A program made the translations under genes and the position numbers. A stretch of 64,000 nt of DNA from Panaeolus papilionaceus (lineage: Eukaryota > Basidiomycota > Agaricomycetes > Agaricales). This document shows positions 34,598-43,857 of the stretch, piece after piece (the first letter of the stretch is position 1; every line of letters starts with the position of its first letter). Location: the NCBI GenBank assembly GCA_015501605.1, contig JADNRZ010000012.1, forward strand, positions 744,001 through 808,000, read 5' to 3'. The notes under the pieces are model-generated. The model saw nothing but the letters and a program-made list of their open reading frames with translations. It did not search any database and had not been told where the DNA came from.

Positions 34598-36145
34598 ATG
34601 TCCCCTCACTCCCAATCGCTGACTCCCCCACCGTCTAACCAGGAAGCCCTGGTGGGCCGACTGAAACGGCGTGTTGCCGCCTTGGAGCAAGATGTTCAGA
34701 CTGCTCGTGGCCAACGACCCAAGAAGAAGACGTGTGTTCACTCAGTATTCTTTGTTTGGACACCCAGAGCTCCTGCTGACCTATGACAAAATTATTTAGA
34801 TCCACGGTGGCAATGGGGCGAGGCATCCGGAGGTTGGTTGCCCTCTTTGAACCTCTTGATGACCTCATTGCAGAAGCCGACCGCTGATGTGACGATGAAT
34901 CTGAAGAAACTGCCATTGATGAAGAAACGAAAATAGAGTATGTCTCCCTCGCTACCGCATTTACAAACCATTCACTGACAAACTACTCTCTAAAGGCTTG
35001 ACCGTTTATACCGAGGGTATAATATCTTGCTCCATCTCACACCCACCCTTCGCTCTTTGTTGGATGACGGCAATGCAGATGTGGAGGACCTCGATAAACT
35101 CGTCTCGCAGGTGTGGCATGTTGGTACCCATTCCAAGTATAACAGTGAGCCCATGATTGTTTGACAGCTTCAAAAAGGAGCCAATGACGCAAGGAGCGAT
35201 GACTTGCGCCGCATCAAGGAGGAACTGGGTTGTTGGCTCAATGCGGAATATTCACCATCTGTTGCCTTCTCTACCAAGTCCAGAGCCAATCGTGGCTTGC
35301 ATAATGACATAACTGGTCGTCTCCTATGCCCCATTGAGTACGATTGGCAGGATGAGGAGTGGGTTTTTTTTTCTTTTTCACATCGCCATGTTAGCTCATC
35401 TCACTTATCTGAAAAGGACACGTGTCAAGATAAGAGACGGAAACATCAACATATCTGATGACTTGTTCTTGGTTTGTCTTTATCCCCTTGGTAAAGGTGT
35501 TGCAGAAGATGTCGAAAAAGGGTTCCTGCGCAGTCGGCTGTTGGTCCAGGTATAACATCTCCTTGGAAAATGACATCTATATCCTCGCTCACTCCATGTG
35601 ATTTAGACCTATTGCGCCATCTTCACGTCACCCACATCTTCAGAGGAATTTGAAGATGGTGAATCTGAAGATGGGCCCGTGCGAAAGAAGGTCAAAGCGA
35701 AATTCAAGAAAGCGACCAAGACAAATGTCGCTACAATCCTTCACATGTCCGGGAATGTGACGCCTCGTTCCATTGCCTACGCGGCTGTCATGGTATGTGG
35801 TGTCCTATTGTTAGTCTTTCCTTTCATTGATTGATTTCTTTTCATAGCTCGTTTTTAATCTCACAGATGCAACACAGTGGATGGAAACATACAACGGATT
35901 CAACTTCCGTGTTTTTTGGAACTTCATTGTGGACTATTTCGAGGATACCCCTGACGAACGGGCATCGAAGAAGGCTGCAGCACTCCTGAAGTGGTGGAAC
36001 AAGTTTGTTCTTTCTCTGCACTAAATTTAATCATTCAACTAATGCCATGAATAGGCAAGTATTTCCCCAACACACATCCGCAAGCGCCGATTCTCGAAAG
36101 GCTCGGAGGAAATTGGCGGCACAGAGGTCTGGTCTCCCCCAATAG
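34598..36145 (+). pseudogene. DUF6698-like protein, frame interrupted by one TGA
   Basis: The gene starts at the ATG at 34598 (MSPHSQSLTPPPSNQEALVG) and has about eight exons. Blocks in order: a coiled-coil-like leader (RLKRRVAALEQDVQTARG); GRGIRRLVALFEPLDDLIAEA; RLYRGYNILLHLTPTLRSLL; DDLRRIKEELGCWLNAEYSP with LLCPIEYDWQDEE; LFLVCLYPLGKGVAEDVEKG with FLRSRLLVQ; IFTSPTSSEEF; LHMSGNVTPRSIAYAAV; and ALLKWWNKQVFP, ending in RRKLAAQRSGLPQ at 36145. The order matches the family I know as DUF6698, which is abundant in Agaricomycetes and of unknown function. A TGA follows EADR near 34,887 within the second exon, where relatives continue. Both sides of the stop keep the same frame, so this is a single nonsense change, a read-through case or a base-call error. 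It is the last island gene before the retrotransposon. Confidence 0.6.
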
Positions 36146-36491
36146 TGTTGGCATGGTGTCCCCACCTTTTCAATAGATTTTAGGTTTTCGCCGTAGTTAT
36201 GTCGTCTTCGAATAGAATATTTGTTGCGCTCTTCTTTTCCATGTTGGCTCCCTAAGCTCTAAATACTGATGATAGATCATCACGAACTGAAGGTTAAGAC
36301 AGACAAAACGTAAAATTATATGTTGTCTCCCGCCAATCAGACAAGCTTGAAATGAGATTTTACAAATGGGACTTGGTGCTAAAACATATGTGGCTGCTGG
36401 TCGACACCTGCAAGCACGCCGCCAACAGATAGGTACCCATACTACTTACTTCTGCTGGTACACTTTCACAATGCTGAATATCATTTACAAC
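36146..36491. other. Flank between the island and the retrotransposon
   Basis: No gene recognised; the retrotransposon inserted at its right end. Confidence 0.4.
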
Positions 36492-36496
36492 ATGGG
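36492..36496. repeat. Target-site duplication, left copy (ATGGG)
   Basis: The five bases before the 5' LTR are identical to the five after the 3' LTR (42758-42762), as left by Ty3/gypsy integrases. Confidence 0.9.
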
Positions 36497-36758
36497 TGTC
36501 AGGGGATCTCCTGCTACCTCCTATTCCTTTCCTTATTCTTGTCTCTCTTGTCTCTCCTTTCCCCTATTTCCCTTTGCTCTATTTCATTATCTGGACATAC
36601 CATGGACTCATATATATTATATTACACTCTCCTTTAGTTGTCACTCATTTGTTATTCACTTGTTTCCACTGTTACATAGTCATTCCTTTGTGTTTCCCTT
36701 TGTTTATTCCCAAAGGCATTGTTTGGCATCAAGGCTGATGCCAATGCCAGCTCATCAC

Positions 36759-36766
36759 TTAAATAG
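36759..36766 (+). promoter_or_regulatory. TATA-like box in the 5' LTR
   Basis: TTAAATAG lies about 33 bases before the ACCTCTTTCT sequence at 36792-36801. That spacing would start the transcript at or just before the self-primer sequence. Confidence 0.5.
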
Positions 36767-36791
36767 CTGTTTCACCTGGGTTTGATCCTTT

Positions 36792-36801
36792 ACCTCTTTC
36801 T
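36792..36801 (+). other. Candidate self-primer sequence at the transcript 5' end
   Basis: ACCTCTTTCT is the exact reverse complement of AGAAAGAGGT at 36907-36916, just after the LTR. In Tf1-type elements the 5' end of the RNA folds back on the primer-binding site and is cleaved to prime reverse transcription. The pairing is 10 bases. Confidence 0.55.
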
Positions 36802-36904
36802 CTTTGGATCTCCCCCAGGTGAGCCTACTTCCTGTATTTATGTAGAGCTGATATATATCTTTGGATCTCCCCCAGGACTTGTGTGTGTCTGAGGTGCCCT
36901 TACA

Positions 36905-36916
36905 GTAGAAAGAGGT
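36905..36916 (+). other. Primer-binding site
   Basis: Sequence directly after the LTR (GTAGAAAGAGGT). The last ten bases can pair with the LTR at 36792-36801. A tRNA primer was not tested against it. Confidence 0.55.
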
Positions 36917-37034
36917 CACCTTGGAGACTGAGACTGCATACAGTCTGTTACATCCTCTGTTCTGCTTCTTCTGTTCAGCTGCATTATAGACTCTGTGCTT
37001 TCTCCCTCTCCTCTCTTCTCCCTGTCTGGCAACC

Positions 37035-40000
37035 ATGGATCCCCATACTTCACCACCTCCAGCTGCTTCTGTCTCTCTGTCTCAGTTGCCTTCCCTGGAA
37101 GACCAGGTATCCTCCATGCTTGCTCAGCAGGAATCCCAACAGGTAGCTATCTCCCACTTGAGGTCTTCTGTTCTTTCCTTGCTTCATTATTTTTCTTCCA
37201 CTTTCAATCCCTCTTCCCTTTCTCTTTCTTCTTCCCCTTCTTCTTCTCCCTCCCTTGTTTCTTCTACTTTTCCCCCACTCCCTTCCCACTCTGTTGGACG
37301 GCTGACAGATGGGATACTACACTCTTTAAACCATGGAACTGTAGACAGAAACTTTTCTCCCCCTTCTTCTTTTCCTTTACCTAGTGTAAACATGGAACAA
37401 TCTTCTTCTTCTCCTCACCCTCTTCCTTCTTCTTCTCATTTTATTAGTGTACCTATGGAACATTCTTCTTCTTCTCTTTCTTCTAGTAGTAGTCTTCCTT
37501 TTCCCCCCACTTCTATTCGGTCATCCAATAGAGTGGATCCTCCCCTCCCCACTGTCTCTTCTGGTTGCCCCAGTGGAATAGTGTCTTCCCCTCTCCTCAC
37601 TGCCTCTTCTGGTTATCCTAGTGGAGTAGTGCATCCCTCTGCCCCTTCTTCTCATCATCTTGGGACTCCTTTGATGATTGCAGAAAAGGTTAGGCCAGCT
37701 CCTCCTCCCCGGTACGATGGTGATTGTCTCAAGGGCAAAGCCTTCTACAACTCTCTCATGGGTTACTTCAGACTTCGTCCAGATCTTTTTCCGGACGAGT
37801 CCACCATGATTAGTTGGGCCCTCACGTTCATGTCTGCTGGTCGAGCTGCTCTATGGTCCTGCAGGATCTTTGAGCTCATTGAGGAAGGTTCCTCCCCTTA
37901 CGCAACTTGGGATCACTTTGCTGAAGACTTTCGCAAAGAGTTCTTCCCCTTGCGTGAGCAGGAAACTGCTGCCCTCATCTTGGAAGGTACCTCCTACTTC
38001 CAAGGGGATCGTTCTGTTGACGATTACGTTGACTCCTTCCGTGACCTTGTTGCTGAAGCTGGCTACTCTGACCCCTCCTACATCGTGGTCAAGTTTCGTC
38101 GTGGCCTCCACCCCTCCATCACTGATCATCTCAGTAAGCGGGTAGCTTCACATCCAGCTCATAACGATCCCTCTGGCTGGTACGAATTGGCCCGCCTTGT
38201 TGCTCTCAACTTGGCTGCTAATGACACCTTCCATCCGCAGCCTCCTCCTCCTGTGCCTAGCCCACTCTCTTCTCTTCCTCCTTCCTTCTCACATTTCCTT
38301 GACCCCTCCCCTGGTCCTTTGTCTATTCGCACCACTCATGCCCCCTTACGAAAGCCTGTGACAAGTGAAGTCTCTGTGCAAACGCCTGCACAAGCTCCAC
38401 CTCTACCTTGTCCTAAAGTCGTTCTTGACTCTCGTAATCGGTATGCCCCTCTGGTTGATGAGACTCTATCTCTCCCAGATGAAGACAAGGTTCCCTCCTC
38501 TCCATCCTCCCTTCACGATCCTTCTGCTCCGCCCTGCCTACCTCATCGCTCCAAATGGGAATGTCGTCGCCTTCCATCCTCGTGCACCATCTCTTCTCTT
38601 GCACCTGGACCTAGCTCCCTTCACCTGAAGGTTGAGATAGAGACCACCGACTCCCATGAAGCTCAATCTGTTAAGGCCTTGCTTGACACTGGCGCTACTG
38701 GTCTGTTCATCGATCGAGAGTACGTCAAGTCCAACCGAATTGCCACCAGGAAGCTCAGCCGCCCCATCCCTGTTCGTAACGTGGATGGAACGCTCAACGA
38801 GTCTGGTTCAATTACTGAGGTGGTTGACTTGATCCTCCGGTACAACGGCCACACAGAACGCGCACTCTTCTGTGTCACAGGCTTAGGGAAGCAGAAGCTG
38901 ATCATTGGATACACTTGGTTCAGGGATCACAATCCTGAAGTCAATTGGGAAACTGGAGAAGTCAAGATGTCTCGTTGCAAGCCTAGCAGTCGATGCTTTG
39001 GTTGCAAGAAGGAACTCAACGAGGAAAAGAAGGCTGCTCGTAAGGAAGAAGCCAAGGTGAATGCCTGCCGCTCTGGTCCTGCCCCCTCTCTCACCCCTGA
39101 AGAGTCTTCCCCTGAAGATTCTGATGATCTCGAGTCCTCTGATCTGCCATTTGATCTTGAGGAAGGCGATCGTGTCTGGGTTTCTGGCTTACTCCCTGAG
39201 GAAGCTGAAGAGCATATCAACACTACTTCAACCATCAGTCAACGCCTGGCTGAAGGTTTCTTGCATAACTCTGCTCCTCAACCAGAACAGACCACTCTCC
39301 CTTCCTCACCTCATGGTCCAGTGCCTGACTATCAGAGTCTCTTCCATCGCGTCTTCTCTGAAGCTGAGTTTCTTAAGCTTCCTGAGAGAAGGCCTTGGGA
39401 TCATGCGATTGAGCTCATTCCTGGAGCTCAACCCAAGGGATGCAAGGTTTACCCATTAAACCCTGCAGAACGTGAAGAGGCTGAGCGCTTCCTTGCTGAG
39501 AACGAGGCTCAGGGAAAGATTCGCCGCTCCAAGTCCCCCATGGCATCACCAGTCTTCTTTGTGAAGAAAAAGGATGGCTCCCTTCGTCTGGTCCAGGACT
39601 ATCGCATGCTCAATGATATGACTGTGAAGAACAAGTACCCTCTCCCTCTCATCTCTGACCTTATCAACCAACTTCGTGGTGCGCGCTACTTCACCAAGCT
39701 TGACATTCGTTGGGGTTTCAACAATGTCCGCATCAAAGAAGGAGATGAGTGGAAGGCTGCTTTTCGCACTCACAGAGGTCTCTTCGAACCTCTTGTCATG
39801 TTCTTTGGTCTCACCAACAGTCCTGCCACCTTCCAAACCATGATGAACGAGATCTTCCAAGACATGATCTCTGAAGGTGTGGTTGTGGTATACCTGGATG
39901 ACATCCTGATCTTCACCAAGGATATTCCTGAGCATCGAGAGGTCACTCATAGGGTCCTGAAGCGTCTAGAGGAACATGGTCTCTGCCTCCGCCTGGAGAA

Positions 40001-42338
40001 ATGCGAGTTTGAGAAGACACGCATTGAGTACCTTGGGCTTATCGTTGCTGAGAACCGAGTCGAGATGGATCCTGTCAAAGTTGCTGGAGTTGCTCAATGG
40101 CCCACCCCCACCAATAGGAAAGAAGTCCAATCTTTCCTGGGTTTTGCCAACTTCTATCGACGGTTCATCAAGGACTTCTCTCATCATGCACGTCCCCTCT
40201 TTGATCTTACCAAGAGCTCCACTGAGTTTTCCTGGTCTCCTGCTGCCGCTACTGCCTTCCAGTCCATCAAGGATGCTGTCACCTCCTCCCCTGTCCTTGC
40301 TGCTCCCAATGATGATCTCCCTTTCCGGCTTGAAGCTGACTCTTCAGACTTCGCCACTGGTGCTGTACTCTCTCAGCAGTCTCCAGAAGATGGAAAGTGG
40401 CATCCAATTGCTTTCTTTTCCAAGTCACTCTCTCCTGTCGAAAGGAATTATGAGATTCATGACAAGGAAATGCTTGCAATCATTCGAGCCTTACAGGAAT
40501 GGAGACACTTCCTTGAGGGTGCCCGCCACAAGTTTGAGATCTGGACTGACCACAAGAACTTGGAATACTTCATGTCGTCTCAGAACCTCAACCGCAGGCA
40601 AGCCCGCTGGTCTCTCACTCTGGCCCGCTTTGACTTTGTCATGCAGCACAAGGCAGGAGCTACTATGGGAAAAGCAGATGCTCTCTCACGTCGGTCTGAC
40701 CATGGTTCTAGTGAACGTGACAACCAGAACATCACCCTCCTCACCCCAGGGATGTTTGCAGTTCGTGCACTAGAAGGTCTGGAATTTGTTGGACAGGAAC
40801 GCTCTCTGGTTCGTGAGATCCGTCGACATTCCAAGGAGGCCTCTGATCTTGAGGACACTGTGGCCAAGGCAGTCAAGGCGCTCAGAAAGACTGGATCTCA
40901 GTCTCTTCGCTCCTCAGAGTGGGATGAAGCTGATGGTCTTATCTACTTTTGTGGAAAGCTCTATGTTCCACCAGGTGGTGATCTTCGTCGTCGCATTGTG
41001 GCTCTCTGTCATGACTCCACTCTTGCTGGACACCCTGGACGTTGGAAGACCTTGGAGCTTGTGTCTAGGAACTACTGGTGGCCTCGCATGTCTAAGTTCA
41101 TTGGACTCTACACCAGCACCTGTGACATGTGTCTTAGGACCAAGACCATCAGGCAGCGACCCCTTGGAGAGCTTGAGCCCCTTGCTGTTCCTGACCGCCG
41201 TTGGGACCATATCAGTGTGGACTTCATTGTTGAGCTTCCTGAGTCCAATGGTTATGATGCCATCATGGTTGTTGTTGACTCCCTTTCCAAACACGCCCAC
41301 TTCACTGCTACCACTACCACTGTCTCTGCCCTAGGCACTGCCCGCATGTATCGTGACCATATCTGGAAACTCCATGGCCTTCCATCCAAGGTAGTCTCTG
41401 ATCGTGGTCCACAGTTCATTGCAGAGTTCACTACTGAACTCTACAGGCTGCTTGGGATTGAGCCAGCTCGTAGCACTGCCTATCACCCTCAAACTGATGG
41501 ACAGACTGAGCGTGTCAACCAGGAGTTGGAACAATACCTCAGGCTCTACATCTCTGAGCGACAGGATGACTGGTATGACATCCTTTCCATGGCTGAGTTT
41601 GCCTACAACAACCATGTCCACTCCTCCACCCAGCAGACTCCCTTCCTTCTAGACTCTGGTCAACATCCTCGTATGGGCTTCGAACCTCTTCCTCCCTCCC
41701 GGATGGAAACTGTGAATGAGTTCACTGATAGGATGAAGACTGCTCTTGAGGAAGCACGTGCTGCCTTAGCAGCTGCTAAGGAGGACATGGCTAGGTACTA
41801 CAACCGGCGTCGCACCAAGGCTCCTGAGATCAAGCCTGGAGATCGTGTCTACCTTGATGCCTCAGACATCCAAACCACTCAGCCATCCAAGAAGCTCTCC
41901 CACAAGCGAGTTGGTCCTTACCCAGTCATTTCTGGTGTTGGAAAGAATGCCTACCGTCTTCAGCTTCCTAAATCCCTCTCCCGCATCCATCCAGTCTTCC
42001 ATGTTGTCAGACTCACTCCTGCTCCTTATGACCCCATCTCTGGTCGAAGAGCCAAGCTACCCCCACCTCCTGTGCTTGTTGACAATGTTGAAGAGTTCGT
42101 TGTGGAGAAAATTTTGAACAGCAAGTTCATCAGAGGCAAACTTCGATACCTGATCAAATGGGAAGGATACGATGCTGGTTGGAATTCTTGGGAACCAGCT
42201 GACGATGTCCATGCTCCTGACCTCATCAAGGACTTCTATGCAGAGAATCCTAAGGCTCCAAAGGTTATCAGGACCACTTATGCTCATATTCCTTACAAAC
42301 AGGCTGGACTTCATGCTTCGAGGGCGAAGCAATCCTAG
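37035..42338 (+). CDS. Gag-protease-reverse transcriptase-RNase H-integrase-chromodomain polyprotein (1767 aa)
   Basis: One uninterrupted ORF. The first 210 residues are Ser/Pro-rich. A retrotransposon Gag domain follows (about 220-400, PPRYDGDCLKGKAFYNSLMG ... FFPLREQETAAL). The aspartic protease has LLDTGATG near 551. The reverse transcriptase has VVVYLDDILIF near 950. RNase H begins near LEADSSDFATGAVL (about 1097). Integrase has an HHCC zinc finger (HDSTLAGHPGRW ... CDMC, about 1325-1368) and a catalytic triad around VDFIVELP (about 1395), SDRGPQF (about 1455) and NQELEQYL (about 1493). The chromodomain (VVEKILNSKFIRGKLRYLIK with WEGYDAGWNSWEP) lies at about 1688-1745 and would guide integration to marked chromatin. 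No classic CCHC knuckle is visible in Gag. The start at 37035 lies 131 bases after the LTR. Expression as one polyprotein is expected, as in Tf1. Confidence 0.95.
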   Translation: MDPHTSPPPAASVSLSQLPSLEDQVSSMLAQQESQQVAISHLRSSVLSLLHYFSSTFNPSSLSLSSSPSSSPSLVSSTFPPLPSHSVGRLTDGILHSLNHGTVDRNFSPPSSFPLPSVNMEQSSSSPHPLPSSSHFISVPMEHSSSSLSSSSSLPFPPTSIRSSNRVDPPLPTVSSGCPSGIVSSPLLTASSGYPSGVVHPSAPSSHHLGTPLMIAEKVRPAPPPRYDGDCLKGKAFYNSLMGYFRLRPDLFPDESTMISWALTFMSAGRAALWSCRIFELIEEGSSPYATWDHFAEDFRKEFFPLREQETAALILEGTSYFQGDRSVDDYVDSFRDLVAEAGYSDPSYIVVKFRRGLHPSITDHLSKRVASHPAHNDPSGWYELARLVALNLAANDTFHPQPPPPVPSPLSSLPPSFSHFLDPSPGPLSIRTTHAPLRKPVTSEVSVQTPAQAPPLPCPKVVLDSRNRYAPLVDETLSLPDEDKVPSSPSSLHDPSAPPCLPHRSKWECRRLPSSCTISSLAPGPSSLHLKVEIETTDSHEAQSVKALLDTGATGLFIDREYVKSNRIATRKLSRPIPVRNVDGTLNESGSITEVVDLILRYNGHTERALFCVTGLGKQKLIIGYTWFRDHNPEVNWETGEVKMSRCKPSSRCFGCKKELNEEKKAARKEEAKVNACRSGPAPSLTPEESSPEDSDDLESSDLPFDLEEGDRVWVSGLLPEEAEEHINTTSTISQRLAEGFLHNSAPQPEQTTLPSSPHGPVPDYQSLFHRVFSEAEFLKLPERRPWDHAIELIPGAQPKGCKVYPLNPAEREEAERFLAENEAQGKIRRSKSPMASPVFFVKKKDGSLRLVQDYRMLNDMTVKNKYPLPLISDLINQLRGARYFTKLDIRWGFNNVRIKEGDEWKAAFRTHRGLFEPLVMFFGLTNSPATFQTMMNEIFQDMISEGVVVVYLDDILIFTKDIPEHREVTHRVLKRLEEHGLCLRLEKCEFEKTRIEYLGLIVAENRVEMDPVKVAGVAQWPTPTNRKEVQSFLGFANFYRRFIKDFSHHARPLFDLTKSSTEFSWSPAAATAFQSIKDAVTSSPVLAAPNDDLPFRLEADSSDFATGAVLSQQSPEDGKWHPIAFFSKSLSPVERNYEIHDKEMLAIIRALQEWRHFLEGARHKFEIWTDHKNLEYFMSSQNLNRRQARWSLTLARFDFVMQHKAGATMGKADALSRRSDHGSSERDNQNITLLTPGMFAVRALEGLEFVGQERSLVREIRRHSKEASDLEDTVAKAVKALRKTGSQSLRSSEWDEADGLIYFCGKLYVPPGGDLRRRIVALCHDSTLAGHPGRWKTLELVSRNYWWPRMSKFIGLYTSTCDMCLRTKTIRQRPLGELEPLAVPDRRWDHISVDFIVELPESNGYDAIMVVVDSLSKHAHFTATTTTVSALGTARMYRDHIWKLHGLPSKVVSDRGPQFIAEFTTELYRLLGIEPARSTAYHPQTDGQTERVNQELEQYLRLYISERQDDWYDILSMAEFAYNNHVHSSTQQTPFLLDSGQHPRMGFEPLPPSRMETVNEFTDRMKTALEEARAALAAAKEDMARYYNRRRTKAPEIKPGDRVYLDASDIQTTQPSKKLSHKRVGPYPVISGVGKNAYRLQLPKSLSRIHPVFHVVRLTPAPYDPISGRRAKLPPPPVLVDNVEEFVVEKILNSKFIRGKLRYLIKWEGYDAGWNSWEPADDVHAPDLIKDFYAENPKAPKVIRTTYAHIPYKQAGLHASRAKQS

Positions 42339-42346
42339 AGGGGGGG
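42337..42346 (+). other. Polypurine tract
   Basis: AGAGGGGGGG overlaps the stop codon and lies three bases before the 3' LTR, the usual place for the plus-strand primer. Confidence 0.85.
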
Positions 42347-42349
42347 TAA

Positions 42350-42757
42350 TGTCAGGGGATCTCCTGCTACCTCCTATTCCTTTCCTTATTCTTGTCTCTC
42401 TTGTCTCTCCTTTCCCCTATTTCCCTTTGCTCTATTTCATTATCTGGACATACCATGGACTCATATATATTATATTACACTCTCCTTTAGTTGTCACTCA
42501 TTTGTTATTCACTTGTTTCCACTGTTACATAGTCATTCCTTTGTGTTTCCCTTTGTTTATTCCCAAAGGCATTGTTTGGCATCAAGGCTGATGCCAATGC
42601 CAGCTCATCACTTAAATAGCTGTTTCACCTGGGTTTGATCCTTTACCTCTTTCTCTTTGGATCTCCCCCAGGTGAGCCTACTTCCTGTATTTATGTAGAG
42701 CTGATATATATCTTTGGATCTCCCCCAGGACTTGTGTGTGTCTGAGGTGCCCTTACA
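42350..42757 (+). repeat. 3' LTR
   Basis: 408 bp, reads identical to the 5' LTR; no difference was seen on direct comparison of the two stretches. Confidence 0.95.
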
Positions 42758-42762
42758 ATGGG
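42758..42762. repeat. Target-site duplication, right copy (ATGGG)
   Basis: Matches 36492-36496. Confidence 0.9.
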
Positions 42763-43139
42763 GGAACCCAGATAGCATAGTACCAACTTCCGTCAGAATG
42801 CACAGAAGAGAAGAGCTCAAAACCAGATCACACATGCATGAAAATGAAAGATAATTCTTCTTTAAGTGATGCGTCAGTCAGAACACACGTGATTGTCGCA
42901 TAGTTAAACATTACTCTGGGGATAATCGTAGAAGCGGGAAGAACACTGGTTTTGATGTTACAATGTCGGTACAGTCTGACATCAGCATGGCTACACTGAC
43001 GCCCGGAGGGGTGCTCTTATAATGTATATATATGGTGCCTTGTAATATTATGTCAAGTTGTATCGCTGATGGTGGGTTATACTAATTTCAGTGTGTTTAT
43101 AAAGCATTATCTGAACCTCTTAAATTCACTGATGCAGTC
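42763..43139. other. Flank between retrotransposon and duplicated segment
   Basis: No gene seen. Not shared with the region left of the second duplicate (before 55,960), so the duplication boundary lies near 43,140. Confidence 0.45.
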
Positions 43140-43857
43140 ATCCAACGTCCCTGGGAATGACTACGTCAGACTGGTAGGTATTGTTTGGCGACGTTGGGTA
43201 GCTCCATCGACCGGTATTTTTCAAGGTGTTGTCTGTGTGCTCAAGAGAGTGTTCGTCGAAAGCTTTCAAGTCACAGAGGAGAATGGTGAAGCTTAGCCTG
43301 GTGCTTGTGAAGTTTATGAGTTGTCTCAGAGTTGCCTGGGATCATGGAAGACCATCGCGAAGAGTCAAGCTAGTCAAGTCGCGTTTGGACGACATCAATG
43401 ATCACCAACACCTGTTAAAGCTTAGTTTCACACACCCCTTTAATTGCATCTCTGACTTGTTCCAATCCTTGTCCAATCCAAATACCATGCTGGTTGCGCT
43501 TTTTCTATGTGTAACAGATATTTTATCGTTGGAATATGGCATTCGACACCCAGGCAAGTGGTTTAGAAGTCAGGTGTTCCTTCTAGCTTTATAAGTTTCG
43601 CTATCACACTACCAACATCGAACGGATGTGCGCGCTTTATGAGTCGTCTCAGAGTCACACCTTCAATTCCCGCAACAGAGCGTAGGGCGCATCCGAGGGA
43701 CTTGGGATAGAAGGAAGCAGTTGGCAGTTATGTGGCAGTGCGACCCGCTCAATAATAATCATACCTCAAATCGCGGTCAATTCACACATCCTATTCAGGA
43801 GCTGTCCAAGGTCCCTTGTCCTCGTTGCATCTTGTAGTCGTTTCTCCCCCCTCTTCC

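Larger units (their letters stand above)
36497..36904 (+). repeat. 5' LTR
   Basis: 408 bp, TG...CA ends, with a TATA-like box and a probable transcription start. The 17-base word TTTGGATCTCCCCCAGG occurs twice inside it, about 60 bases apart. Confidence 0.95.
36497..42757 (+). mobile_element. Full-length Ty3/gypsy chromovirus (LTR retrotransposon, 6261 bp)
   Basis: Two 408-bp LTRs start TGTCAGGG and end CCCTTACA. By eye they are identical. They enclose a primer-binding site, a single long ORF and a polypurine tract, and are flanked by the ATGGG duplication. The integrase C-terminus carries a chromodomain, which places the element in the chromovirus branch. Intact ORF, matching LTRs and exact target duplication together suggest a recent and possibly still mobile insertion. 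The single-ORF layout and self-primer candidate resemble Tf1/sushi-type elements. Confidence 0.95.

Noticed and set aside
36496..36738. 80-codon frames in both LTRs
   Set aside because: They are identical LTR DNA read through; composition is not protein-like and no start context or domain is present.
38940..39030. Cys residues near SRCFGCKKEL in the gypsy ORF as a Gag zinc knuckle
   Set aside because: The spacing is not CX2CX4HX4C, and the site lies after the protease, not at the end of Gag.
43226..43594. 122-codon frame before NACHT copy A, also present before copy B
   Set aside because: The two copies differ by indels and frameshifts in the first third, and no domain is visible; conservation is explained by the DNA duplication.
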